From positions 3,968,001-4,032,000 of the forward strand of contig JAQQWL010000005.1 in the NCBI GenBank assembly GCA_038363925.1: a DNA stretch of 64,000 nucleotides, read 5' to 3'. The position numbers and the translations under genes are program-made. The notes beneath the pieces are model-generated. The model searched no databases, was not told the origin of the DNA, and saw nothing but the letters and a program-made list of their open reading frames with translations. The stretch comes from Apiospora phragmitis. Lineage: Eukaryota; Ascomycota; Sordariomycetes; Amphisphaeriales; Apiosporaceae. Of this stretch, positions 11,511 to 21,294 are shown in pieces; positions within the stretch are counted from its first letter, which is position 1; each line of letters starts with the position of its first letter.

Positions 11511-12881
11511 ATGGTTCAGCAAGCCGACCTCAAGCCGTGGCTCCGGCCCCCGCCAAGATCCTATGTGTTGGCCAACGCCAACGTCGTCGACGTAGAAGCC
11601 GGGGCGCTCCGCCAGTCCATGGACGTCCAAATCGAAAATGGAAAAATCACCAGCATCCGTCCCTATTCCACCACTTCTACTTCTACTACTACTACCCCAC
11701 CATCATCATCATCAGCAGCAGCATCGGACCTCACCACCATCGACTGCACGGGCCGCTACCTCTGCCCGGGCCTGGTCGACAGCCACGTGCACCTGATCGC
11801 GGTGCCCGGCTTCGGCGACCTTTCTTCAGCCTTCGGCAACCCCGAGGCCGTCTCACTGCTGCGGCAGCCCTACGCCTGCGCCCAGATGCTGGCGCGCGGC
11901 TTCATGAGCGTGCGGGACTGCGGCGGCGCGACCGCGGCGCTGCGGGATGCTCTGGCCGACGGCGTGTTTCCGGGCCCCCGGCTCTTCCGCGCGGGCCATG
12001 CCCTCAGCCAGAGCGGCGGGCACGCCGATTTCCGCGGCCCCCACGACCGGTCCATGTGCTGCGGCGGCGCGACGACGGGGCTGGGCCGGGTGTGCAACGG
12101 GGTCGCGCAGTGCATGCAGGCCGTGCGGGAGGAGATCCGCACGGGCAGCGACTTCATCAAGATCATGGGGTCCGGCGGCGTCAGCAGCCCGACGGACAAG
12201 ATCGACCATCTGCAGTTCACGGGCGCCGAGATCCGGGCCATGGTCGCGTGCGCGGACAATGCGGGCACGTACGTGACGGCGCACGCGTACACGGCCAAAG
12301 CCATCCGGCATTGTATTGACAACGGCGTGCGCGGGATCGAGCACGGCAACTTCCTCGACGCGGCGACAGCGGCGCTGATGAAGGAAAGGGGGGCCTACCT
12401 GACGCCCACGCTCGTCACGTACCACCAGATGGCCAGCCCGAAGTGGACGGGCTACCTGCCGCCCGCGTCCCAGGCCAAGAACACGGAGGTGCTGGACGCG
12501 GGCCTGCGGGCGCTGCGGGTCGCCCACGACGCCGGCGTCGCGGTCTGCTTCGGGACCGACCTGCTGGGGCCCCTCGGGGCGGCGCAGACGCACGAGTTTG
12601 CGCTGCGGGGCCAGGTGCTGCCGCCGGCGGACGTGCTGCGGAGCGCGACGCTGAATCCGGCCCGGATGTTGGGGCGGGAGTCGGCGCTGGGCCAGATACG
12701 CGAGGGCTTCGAGGCCGACGTCCTGATGCTGTCCGCGAATCCCCTGGAGGATGTCACCGTGTTGGATCAGCCGGACAAGTACCTACTGGGGGTTATGAAG
12801 GAGGGGCGGATATACAACAGTCGCATAAAAGGCATGGAGGAGGACGGGGTCGTTCCTGTGCGTGTCACGCCTCGTCTATGA
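11511..12881 (+). CDS. Metal-dependent amidohydrolase (imidazolonepropionase/prolidase-like)
   Basis: This is a single-exon protein of 456 residues. The start is the ATG at 11511. The frame is open slightly upstream but has no earlier ATG. It has the complete amidohydrolase-superfamily metal site: HVH (H92, H94) after the CPGLVDS strand, a lysine suited to carboxylation (K217 in SDFIKIMGSGG), H258 (TAHAYTAKA), H278 (GIEHGNFLD) and D350 (CFGTDLLG). The small flanking beta-sandwich is made from the N-terminus and the C-terminal IREGFEADVLML strand. This arrangement matches microbial Xaa-Pro-type dipeptidases and fungal ochratoxinase-like amidases, which cut amide bonds. The exact substrate is not readable. 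Residues 54-73 form a Ser/Thr/Pro low-complexity insert. No signal peptide is seen, so it is probably intracellular. It is divergent from the Dal5-type carrier. Confidence 0.85.
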   Translation: MVQQADLKPWLRPPPRSYVLANANVVDVEAGALRQSMDVQIENGKITSIRPYSTTSTSTTTTPPSSSSAAASDLTTIDCTGRYLCPGLVDSHVHLIAVPGFGDLSSAFGNPEAVSLLRQPYACAQMLARGFMSVRDCGGATAALRDALADGVFPGPRLFRAGHALSQSGGHADFRGPHDRSMCCGGATTGLGRVCNGVAQCMQAVREEIRTGSDFIKIMGSGGVSSPTDKIDHLQFTGAEIRAMVACADNAGTYVTAHAYTAKAIRHCIDNGVRGIEHGNFLDAATAALMKERGAYLTPTLVTYHQMASPKWTGYLPPASQAKNTEVLDAGLRALRVAHDAGVAVCFGTDLLGPLGAAQTHEFALRGQVLPPADVLRSATLNPARMLGRESALGQIREGFEADVLMLSANPLEDVTVLDQPDKYLLGVMKEGRIYNSRIKGMEEDGVVPVRVTPRL

Positions 12882-12967
12882 GGATTCAAGAAACGATCTG
12901 GACCGATAGATAGTGACGCCGAAACAAATGATCATATTCTAACTGCTCCACTGACGCAACTGAATGC

Positions 12968-13447
12968 TCAACACCGTAAACGTGGAACCATCACTTGGTT
13001 GCGAATTTTCAAAAAGTCTTTGAGATTGTCTGAATACATGAAGTCTGGGTTTTTATTGTAGCGCTCAAAGTCCTTCCAGAACCTTGCGTGGGTGGGTACC
13101 TTATTGGATCTTCTTGCAGTAGACCGTTGGCTCATGCAAGAAATCTCAGAGTACGAAAAGCATGTTTGAGGGTATCCTTGAGTCCTTGGGGGAGACCGGG
13201 ATGGCAAATCTTGATCATGCTTTTAGGGTGAACCCGACTTGCGACTTGGTAACTCTTTCCAGTTTATTGCTAGTCGATGTGCGTATCCCAACCCAATTGC
13301 AGCTCCAGCTATCAATCTATACTCCTCTTTGGCTTCATCATCAACTGCATAGCTCTCTAAGCCGAAACATGAGTGCCAACTCCGTTGCATGCCATGCAAC
13401 CTTGATGCCAAAATCTCAAACGCTTGCCCAGACTTTGAGTAGTACAA
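12968..13447 (-). pseudogene. Possible coding remnant, unknown
   Basis: Two minus-strand frames (13223-13447, then 12968-13207) contain protein-like stretches, for example LESYAVDDEAKEEYRLIAGAAIGLGYAHR and FWKDFERYNKNPDFMYSDN. They do not join through a clean intron. They might be the worn 3' part of an older gene now lying behind ARA2, or chance. No family is recognised. The rest of the 12882-13450 gap shows nothing. Confidence 0.2.
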
Positions 13448-13450
13448 CGT

Positions 13451-14656
13451 CTATATGGAGCTTCTCTGGACCACTCTTTCATTCACGAACCCGGGCTCAG
13501 GACTAGCCCAGCTGTAGTCCTGCCACTCCCCCAGCGCGGGCCACAACACATCACGCACCAGCCTGCTGGTGCCGTCAATCTTTTCCTTGCTCGCCGACGA
13601 CGCCATTGATGTGCTGCTGCTATTGCTATTGTGGGCATCCATGGCCTCGAGCACGCCCTCCCACTCTCGCACAGTCTCTTCCAGCTCGTCTACGGAGGTG
13701 ACGCCCATGACGCTGCCTCCGACCGTGGCGCCCTGCGGCATGCCGGGCAGTTGGATGCCGACGCCCGCAAGAGCACCTACGCGAGCCCACTCGTAAAGCG
13801 ACCAGCGAATGGCCACGGCCTCGAGCCGCTCGCCCGCCAATGCGGCTTTCTCCGCGAGCGTCTTGCAGGCGAGCCGGAGAGCCGGGGGCGACGGATGCCA
13901 TTTCGCCAGCGGCGAGCCCGAGCTATCAGCTTCCGGATCGGGCGGTATTCCCATAGACGTCAGAAGGCCCATGTTCAACATGCTCGCATTCAGCACGACG
14001 TCAACCCCGGCCGCTTTGAGGCGTCGGACCGGACTACTGTCATTGTCAATGCCCATCACCTCGGACCGGGCCAGCGAGCAGTTCTGCACCGTAAAGTGCC
14101 CGTAGCTGAGGACGGCGTCGAGCGGCACGCCCGTCTCGCGCAGCACCATCTCGGCGAGCTCGCACAAGACCAAAACGGGGAAGCCGCTGATGCCGACGGC
14201 GCGCACCGCCGGGGCCATGCGGCGCAGCTCGCAGACAGCCTCCAGGACCTCGCGGGGCGAGACGAACTCGACGTCGTGCAGGTACACGAGGTCCAGGTAC
14301 GGCGTGTGCAGCCGCTCCAGGCTGCGCCGGACACTGGAGCGGATGTGCTCGGGAGAATAATCAAATACGCGCGGCGCGATGCGGCCCGCTTTGGTGACGA
14401 TGGCGTAGGACTCTCTTGGGACGCCATTTGCCTGTGCGGCTGCTAGTGCGTCTCCTAGGAGGATCTCGGACGGGCCGTAGTAGGGCGAGGTGTCGAAGGC
14501 GGTGACGCCTAGCTCTAGGGCCCGGGACACGATGCGCCGGTAGGGCATCTGCAGGGGATCGGCTACATACTGGGTGTTGAAGGTGGCTGTCCCCAGTATG
14601 AGTGGAGGCAGAAGCTCACAGAGTGGGCGGCTCTGCTGAGTTGTGGGGGTTTCCAT
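13451..14656 (-). CDS. ARA2: D-arabinose 1-dehydrogenase (aldo/keto reductase)
   Basis: This is a single-exon aldo/keto reductase of 401 residues. The catalytic tetrad is visible: D55 and Y60 (FDTSPYYG), K89 (TKAG) and H127 (LHDVEF). The opening (LPPLILGTATFNTQY), the SPYYGPSEILLGDAL segment and the FDYSPEHIRSSVRRSLERL helix fit the Ara2 / L-galactose-dehydrogenase branch rather than xylose reductases. Ara2 oxidises D-arabinose with NAD to D-arabinono-1,4-lactone in the cytosol, the penultimate step of D-erythroascorbate synthesis. Its divergent neighbour, 961 bp away, encodes the next enzyme (ALO1), which supports the assignment. A Ser/Asn-rich insert (about residues 340-356) precedes a C-terminal tail longer than in yeast. 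The gene is intact. Confidence 0.85.
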   Translation of the reverse strand: METPTTQQSRPLCELLPPLILGTATFNTQYVADPLQMPYRRIVSRALELGVTAFDTSPYYGPSEILLGDALAAAQANGVPRESYAIVTKAGRIAPRVFDYSPEHIRSSVRRSLERLHTPYLDLVYLHDVEFVSPREVLEAVCELRRMAPAVRAVGISGFPVLVLCELAEMVLRETGVPLDAVLSYGHFTVQNCSLARSEVMGIDNDSSPVRRLKAAGVDVVLNASMLNMGLLTSMGIPPDPEADSSGSPLAKWHPSPPALRLACKTLAEKAALAGERLEAVAIRWSLYEWARVGALAGVGIQLPGMPQGATVGGSVMGVTSVDELEETVREWEGVLEAMDAHNSNSSSTSMASSASKEKIDGTSRLVRDVLWPALGEWQDYSWASPEPGFVNERVVQRSSI

Positions 14657-15617
14657 TGCGGTAAGGTATGTGCAATGAGGTATTGTCTATTTGAGAATGT
14701 GCATACGGACAGACGTGGATAGGCTATTGCTGTGATGATGGACCTAGATAACAGATGCGGTGTTGTCTTTGTGGTTTGGGCTCAGTTGTTTAACACTTAT
14801 CAACAGGATGGCGTTTGCTTGTGATACATGACTCTGCTGCCGATTGAACAAACAGTACTTTATGCATCTAAGTGGCAGATACTGGTTGCGATGTTCCCGT
14901 CAGAGAGTGTCAACTTCTATACAGCATCTCCTATAGCATAGCTGTCATCGCCTGACAGGGAAACATTCATGCTGACAAGGTAGTGTTTCTTCTTGGCGAA
15001 ACCAGAAATGGAATGAAGCAACGCTGACTCGCTCATGTTTCTCGCATATGGGGACACAACAATAGCAACTTCCCGAGGGGGTAACCCCTACCCACCCGGG
15101 GGTTTTTGGTGCATGGCACTGTACATGCGGGTCGATCCGGCGATCATCGGACCCCTATCCCTGATCAAACACTGATGCGCCAAAACCTGGACAACATCGA
15201 TCCCACACAGTGTGTTCTTCTTCTTCATCTTCTTTCCTTAGTCGATTTGACGTCACTCCGCTCGCTGTAACGCAAACGGGAAAATGTCATCCCATCTCTG
15301 TATCCATTGATAATAAGGGTATCCCAAACACCTATTCTGAGCATCGGAAAACCCGTGTCCCGCATGACCGATGCGACTTGCCCAGCACGCTCAAATGCCT
15401 CAAGAGAGTCTTGTCCAGTAACCCGGCTTCCTCCGATGCGAGTGACTTCCCTATACCCGCTTCCCCTCATCACTGGTTGAAATTGGTGGACGGTTCACAC
15501 ACACTTTCTGGATACAAACAAACGAAACTCATTTCGTGGTCACTTACGGGATTCTCCATATCACACAAATCAGCGAAACCAAAATAGAAAATAATTACCT
15601 CATCGTCGTCAATTGCG
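14657..15617. promoter_or_regulatory. Shared divergent promoter region ARA2/ALO1
   Basis: This 961-bp region lies between the two start codons of consecutive pathway enzymes. It contains a stress-element-like inverted pair (15076-15089), another CCCCT at about 15150, and CT-rich leader sequence before ALO1 (15220-15245). A plus-strand open frame inside it (15210-15587) has no protein-like features and is not annotated. Confidence 0.5.
15076..15089. promoter_or_regulatory. Inverted AGGGG/CCCCT pair (STRE-like)
   Basis: The sequence AGGGGGTAACCCCT places the yeast-type stress response element AGGGG and its reverse complement CCCCT head to head around a short centre, roughly 540 bp from ALO1 and 420 bp from ARA2. 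In yeasts this pentamer binds Msn2/4-type zinc fingers. Whether the fungus uses it the same way is inferred. G-rich/C-rich sequence (CCCGGGGG) follows directly. Confidence 0.3.
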
Positions 15618-17243
15618 ATGGATTCTCAAATCCAGACAATCATCGACGAGGCAGTCAGCAAGAGCGGCGTTCCCTTCCGCGCCCGCAGCGCCTACACCCA
15701 CGCGACGTGGGCCAAGACCTTCTCCTCCCTGCCCGAGCTCTACATCGAGCCCGAGACGCAGGAGGAGGTAGAGCAGGTCGTCCGGCTCGCCCGCCTGTGC
15801 CGGCGGCGCCTCACCACCGTCGGCCATGCCCACTCGCCGTCGACCCTGACGTGCACGAGCAACTGGATGCTGAGCCTGGACAAGATGAACCAGATCTTGT
15901 CCTTTGACATCAAGACGGGCGTCGCCACGATGCAGGCCGGCATCCGCCTCTACCAGCTCACCGACGAGCTGGCCGCGCGCGGCTTCGCCATGCCCATCAT
16001 GGGCAGCGTCAACGAGCAGAGCATTGCGGGTGTCATCAGCACGGGCACGCGCGGCAGCTCGCTAAAGCACGGCCTGCTGTCCGAGAGCATCGAGTCGCTC
16101 CGGCTCACGCTGGGCAGTGGCCAGACGGTGACCTGCTCCCCCACGGAGGACCCGGACCTGTTCCGCGCCGCGCTGCTGTCGCTGGGCGCGCTGGGCATCA
16201 TCACCGAGGTCACGTTCCGCGCGGTGCCCGCGTTCGCGCTGCGCTGGGACCAGACCATCGACGCCGACGCCAAGATTCTAGCCACCTGGAACACCACGCT
16301 CTGGACCCAGGCCGACTTCGTGCGCGTCTGGTGGCTGCCGTACACGCGCCGCGCCGTGCTCTGGAAGGCCGACGCCGTGCCACAGACCGACCTCGACGCC
16401 GGCCGGGAGGCGCTACGCGACCCACCCCGGGGCTACTACGACGGCACCCTCGGCTATCACATCTACCACAACCTGCTGGCGCTGGCGCGGTGGGTGCCGC
16501 GGCTGGTGCCGTGGATCGAGTGGTTCGTCTTCGGGCTGCAGTACGGCTTCCGCAACGGCGCGGCCACGACGACGAGCGCCGTGCAGCCGAGCCACCGCGC
16601 CTTCTGGATGAACTGCCTCTACAGCCAGTACGTGACCGAGTGGGCGGTCCCGCTCGCGCGGGGGCCCGAGGCCCTGGCGCGCCTGGGCGCCTGGCTCCAC
16701 CGGCTGCGGCCGGGGGACCCGGGGTACGTGGCCCACGGCATCCCCTTCAGCGCCGAGGGCTTGTACGTGCACTCCCCCATCGAGGTGCGCGTGTGCGACG
16801 GTAGCCAGAACAAAAACAGTCGGCCCTGGCTCGACTCCACGGTCAAGGTCGGGCCCACGCTCAACCTCAACGCTACCATGTACCGCACCTACCTCCGGGA
16901 CCCGCCCGGTTGGGAGCGCTGGTTCGCCGCGTTCGAGTGGCTGATGCGCGACCTGGGCGGGCGGCCGCACTGGGCCAAGAACTTTGGCGCCTCGCCGGAC
17001 GAGCTCGCGGAGTGGTATGGGGAGGATCTGCAGCAGTGGCGGCGCGTGCGGGACGCGGCTGACCCGGACGGGCTGTTCGTGGGACCCTGGCACCGCCGGA
17101 CCGTATTGGACCCGGACGCGCCGCGCTACCCGGCTGAGGAGCGGGAGACGGGTCGGGTGAGCGCGGGGCCCAAGACGGGGGTTACGGTGGTGGGGGAGGT
17201 GCAAAGCGTCAAGGCTGGGGAGGCGGCGGTCCATAGTAGATAG
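15618..17243 (+). CDS. ALO1: D-arabinono-1,4-lactone oxidase
   Basis: This is a single-exon protein of 541 residues, the usual size for fungal Alo1. The N-terminal FAD-binding (PCMH-type) domain carries VGHAHSPS, where H72 is the residue expected to hold FAD covalently. It is followed by MGSVNEQSIAGVISTGTRGSS, the second FAD-contact strand. The C-terminal ALO domain has the family HWAK motif (H451) and ends near GLFVGPWHRRTVL. The enzyme oxidises D-arabinono-1,4-lactone with O2 to D-erythroascorbate, a fungal antioxidant, releasing H2O2, usually at the outer mitochondrial membrane. It is divergent from the enzyme for the preceding step. A variable C-terminal tail of about 35 residues follows the last conserved segment. 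No break is seen. Confidence 0.92.
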   Translation: MDSQIQTIIDEAVSKSGVPFRARSAYTHATWAKTFSSLPELYIEPETQEEVEQVVRLARLCRRRLTTVGHAHSPSTLTCTSNWMLSLDKMNQILSFDIKTGVATMQAGIRLYQLTDELAARGFAMPIMGSVNEQSIAGVISTGTRGSSLKHGLLSESIESLRLTLGSGQTVTCSPTEDPDLFRAALLSLGALGIITEVTFRAVPAFALRWDQTIDADAKILATWNTTLWTQADFVRVWWLPYTRRAVLWKADAVPQTDLDAGREALRDPPRGYYDGTLGYHIYHNLLALARWVPRLVPWIEWFVFGLQYGFRNGAATTTSAVQPSHRAFWMNCLYSQYVTEWAVPLARGPEALARLGAWLHRLRPGDPGYVAHGIPFSAEGLYVHSPIEVRVCDGSQNKNSRPWLDSTVKVGPTLNLNATMYRTYLRDPPGWERWFAAFEWLMRDLGGRPHWAKNFGASPDELAEWYGEDLQQWRRVRDAADPDGLFVGPWHRRTVLDPDAPRYPAEERETGRVSAGPKTGVTVVGEVQSVKAGEAAVHSR

Positions 17244-18245
17244 GACTCGGGCGTCTCGGCCGTGCAGTAGATGACTAGAGTTAGATGGTGACCTCCTTCA
17301 TTGGGGGACAGTCAAGATCTTGTCAATGTCACATCTACAAGTAGAATTAAACCAATATTGCTTTTGCAATGGTACTCTTCAGTTCAATACACTACAATTT
17401 CTTTTTTGACAGATTTGTATTCCGACCTTGACTTTGCAGGATCATCGTCGCCGATGACGGTCGCCTTCATGAAAACTTGGTAATTCTTATTATCTCGATA
17501 CTGGCTCGCATAACAAAGCCTATACCAGCGACTGATGCCAAGAATACTATTTCGTCATGCCAAGAACCCCCACGAGAAGTACACGTGGAATGATTAGAGT
17601 TATTAGCCGGACTGACTGGTTCGGATATATCTTTGAACTATGGGGAAACTATAGAAATGTGACATGTTCATCGAATGATGTCTAGAACGAGCGCGACTCT
17701 GAGCGTCAGGGATGGCGCTACCATCTTGGAGGCCAAGAGTCTAGACCCCCCATCGTATGATGCCCTCCCCTGATGGACCATGGGGCCCCAGTGAGGCTTG
17801 TATGACTAACTTGCTCTGGTGCATGAGGAGGGTGCATAGGGGCGAGTCATGTCCTTGAGAGTGCGCCTGATTGGACAGAAACCGTTTCATACAATCAGAT
17901 GCGGGCAGAACAGCCCTCAGTAACAAATATTTTGAGGGTCACATTCACAATATCGATAAGAAAGCGGTAACCACGGGAAAAAGAAGCCATAGCTAAGCAA
18001 CGACGTAGCGCTCCTTTTGTAACGAAATGCATGAAACAGAATACGTGTGTACATGGTCATTTTAAAATACGGGTTGACATGCCATTGGAATGAAGTTGGA
18101 AAAAATGAACGAACAGAAGTCGAATCTATACACTGAAAGGACAAAACGCCCTCCCGGCCTCAAGTGTGTAAAGAGTGTAGATACATATATGCGTGTGATA
18201 CCAAAAACGGAGTCCACCCCCAAAGCAACACAGCCCCATCGGCAA
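17244..18245. other. Intergenic, convergent 3' ends
   Basis: About 1 kb between ALO1 (plus) and the DUF89 gene (minus). Short frames on both strands lack protein-like content. I see nothing supported here. Confidence 0.5.
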
Positions 18246-19895
18246 CTACCGAGCCTGAGAAAACTGGATCACCGCCCACTTTCCGCTCCACGCCCACCGG
18301 CGAGGCCCGCTAGGAGGAGATCCCGATCCAGATCCTGATCCAGCCGCGGCAGAGGCATCGTGTTCGGGATCGGTCGCAGCGCGAAGCTCCTCGTCCCTCC
18401 CCGGTGCGAGCCCGATCACGACGTCCGCCTTGCACGTGCGCAGCGCCAGCACATGGAGATCCGCCATGGACGCAATAGGAGAAGAAGAAGAAGAAGAGCT
18501 TGGTGATCCAGCGTCTGCTTTTCCATTATTATCAGGCCTACTACCACCGGGCGCCGGCGCCGTAATGGCTTGGATGAACGGCGTGGTGGGCGACCAGGCG
18601 CGGTCGCCCGTGAGCTTCCGGTAGTTCAGGTCACCCTTGAAGATGACCAGGCCACTGGCGCGGAGCTCGGCGAAGAGCTCCGGGTCTGCCAGGGGCAGGG
18701 AGGCGAAACCACACGGGAGCGTCCAGAAGGAGCTGGTGCGTATCGAGAGCCGCCCCTCTTGACGGAAGGCCTCGAGCTGGGCTGAGAGGAAGGAAAGGTC
18801 CTCCACGAGGCTGCTGCTGCCGCCGTCTTGGCTGCTACTTGGGCCGAAGAAGGCCTCAGGATCCGAGAGCACACCCAGGAGGGCCTCGAAGTCCGCGGGC
18901 GTCACGTCCGACACGAACCAGGGGATGTTCTTGGGATGAAACACGACCTCGCGGGCCAGGCCGGACGAGAGGAGATAGCCAGCGAGGAGCAGGTCCACGT
19001 AGAGCTCGAACCCGGAATTGTCCAGACAATGTCCACCTGGGAGGGTGTCCCGGCCTGCTGGGCGCACTTGAGCTGGGCGTAGACCTGGGGTAGGTCGTTG
19101 ACCAGGATATTGCTCTCCGCTGCCTTTCGCGCTTCGGAGCCCTGGAGCTTCTGGATGTCCTCGTACGACAGGTTGGTGAGCAAGGATAGGTCCGTGGCGT
19201 TGCCCCAGAGGCAGATCTCGAAGATTTCCCTGAAGATGGTCTCCTCTGCACTGCCCTGGGCTGCAAAAACATCCTCATGATGAGAAGAAGTAAGGCCTCT
19301 GTACCACCCGGCGAGCTCTGCTACTGCGGGTTGAGAGGACTTGAAAGTGCTCATCTTTTGGTTCATAAAAGCATCATAGTCTTTCCAGTGCTTGGATAGG
19401 CTGAAGTATGTGCTGATGCGCTTGAACAGGTAACACTCGCAAAACAGCCATGGTGAGTTGTGCCACGTCTGCTGGCCCGAAGCCACGAGCTCTTCATTGT
19501 ACGATATTATCTCAGCACTGCCGTCATCCGCCAAGGTACTAGGTTATTGCCGGGCTTAGTAACAGCTACGGCAGTGTGGGGTTTCTCAGAGAGTTGTTCT
19601 TACCAAAGTTCAGCACCGGCGATAATATCATTCTTCAGGCTTTGGAGGCTCGCTATGAGTGCACAGTCCTCGTCCACCTTTGCCTGGACATGGACGTGCT
19701 GGAAGACAGCTTGGGTAAGATCTTCGATAACTCCAGTCTACTCCATGTGTTAATCAAGACCCTGACCGAAATGACATCATACTATACTCACAACTATGAT
19801 AGGCCATCGTTTTCTGGCCGTCTCGTATACCCGAAGGAGCACGGATCGGCAGTTGAATAGGGGGCCGGGCTGCAGTTGGTGGCTGAATGCGACAT
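18246..19895 (-). pseudogene. DUF89 (ARMT1-type) metal-dependent phosphatase, two frameshifts
   Basis: The exons read from ATG 19895. The first short exon ends at YETARKRWPIIV. An intron follows (GTGAGT...TAG), then an exon ending near 19612. A second intron follows (GTAAGA...TAG), then the long remainder to 18246. DUF89 hallmarks are visible: FKRI near the N-terminal helical part, the core DNSGFEL strand whose Asp-Asn bind the metal, HPKNIPWFVSD and KGDLNYRKLTGD. Two frame breaks interrupt it. An extra TA (TATA at about 19825-19829) lies near codon 23, and one base is missing at about 19024-19026, directly before the metal-binding Asp-Asn. Known relatives dephosphorylate sugar phosphates such as fructose-1-phosphate. 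The human member is also reported as a protein carboxyl methyltransferase. A Ser- and Gly/Ser-rich insert lies close to the C-terminus. Confidence 0.8.
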
Positions 19896-21176
19896 GATTG
19901 GTAAGACTAAGAAAGAAGTGGTGTGATGGGAAAGGTGTGCTAACTTGGAAACCTGCAAGATGATGGACGGTAGATGGCAGCTAACGAGATTGATCAGATT
20001 GGTTCAAGCCGACTGTATGTAGGGTAAGTAAGTACTCAGTGTTGACTGGCTGTGGACTTGCCCACTGCTCGGTCTTGGCCACGATAAGGCAGGATGGAGT
20101 GATCGCATCCCGCGGGCTGAGGTCTGTCACTCCTTAGCGGACAGCGGGAACCAGTAGATACTATTCTTGGCCATTCTGACGTGAACCCCACAAAGCCCTA
20201 ACAATCGGTTCATGCATGCATCCTCTACTTGTAATTCTCACGTAGATCGTGTGATGTGCATACTAAATCAATCAGATCGGAATCTGAAGCGACATGGGGA
20301 CTCATAGGCTGGAACATTCTAGGCCCTGCCGTAGTGAGCATAACGACGGGGGTGTTCCCATGCCAAGCATCTCTGATTGATTGATAGTAGATAAGGCCTA
20401 GTACAATAGCATGGGTTCGCATGAATCCTGGTTCCCGGCTTGGACGAAACGTTGAAACATGGGCATAATTTGGACAGGGCTCCCAGCTGGGGGCCCCTGA
20501 TAGCACACTCGAACCCGGATTTCCCCGACATTTACCACGTCCGTAAATGGGAGACGATTATAGGAAGGTATTATTGCAATAGGCAGATAGAAAGTAGGAA
20601 TAGATTATCTGCATACTTATACATAGAGAACGCGGCCTGGAGATGCTATTGAAACATGGTTATAGCCGATTGTCCCCCTGGGGATCTTCCCCAAATCCTG
20701 GCCATACGGGACCCTGCTTTCCTGTTGAAGACAAAACCATTCTGTGTATTCCATACAGATTAAACGTACCTACGTATGTCGCCATCCCATCGGATTTGCC
20801 TATGGGAAAGGCCGCATGAGTTTGGTCAGGGGTAGGTGTTCGAGATGACCACAACCTAGGCAAGATAAGCATCTACAGTACAATGGCCAACAAGAAGGCA
20901 GTTATCAGTCATCATACCAGATCTATAAAACAGGAGAGGTTCCCAAGATAGACCAGAAGCAGATGCACAAGCGAACAAACAGCTGTTCATCATCAGTTTC
21001 TTTTCTCTTCTTCTTACCAGTCCTTCTTACCAGCCGGTCTGATTAGCAATATCAACCCGTCATTTTAATCGGTTCTACAACTGGATTGAACATTCAGCGC
21101 CTCATTCCTCTTCTCCTCTTCATATATATAACTTTCTTGTTGTCTTCGGCAAGCACGAAGTTTTCTCTCCTGCAAA
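19896..21176. other. Intergenic, no supported gene
   Basis: The space between the divergent DUF89 and SIS-domain genes. The last 200 bases (20960-21176) are strongly CT-rich with TTCTTC repeats, as in fungal core promoters, and TATATATAA lies at 21124-21132. No coding content is recognised elsewhere. Confidence 0.45.
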
Positions 21177-21294
21177 ATGGTTTCCTCCGCAATGAACCGC
21201 AAGTCCGAGTTCACGATGCTGAAGCCCCTGGACATCTCCCGTCTCTCCTCGCCAGACTGCACGAGGAACTCATCTCCCAAGTCCCCCTGTGTCC

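Noticed and set aside
8083..12881. Secondary-metabolite gene cluster
   Set aside because: Methyltransferase, MFS, oxygenase, SDR, BBE and Zn2Cys6 genes occur in the window, but there is no PKS, NRPS, terpene synthase or RiPP core enzyme, and they are scattered over 40 kb.
15210..15587. 125-codon frame between ARA2 and ALO1
   Set aside because: No recognisable content. It lies in the shared promoter and overlaps an equally featureless antisense frame.
20450..20560. tRNA-like B-box (CACTCGAACCC)
   Set aside because: No matching A box, acceptor stem or anticodon arm could be folded.
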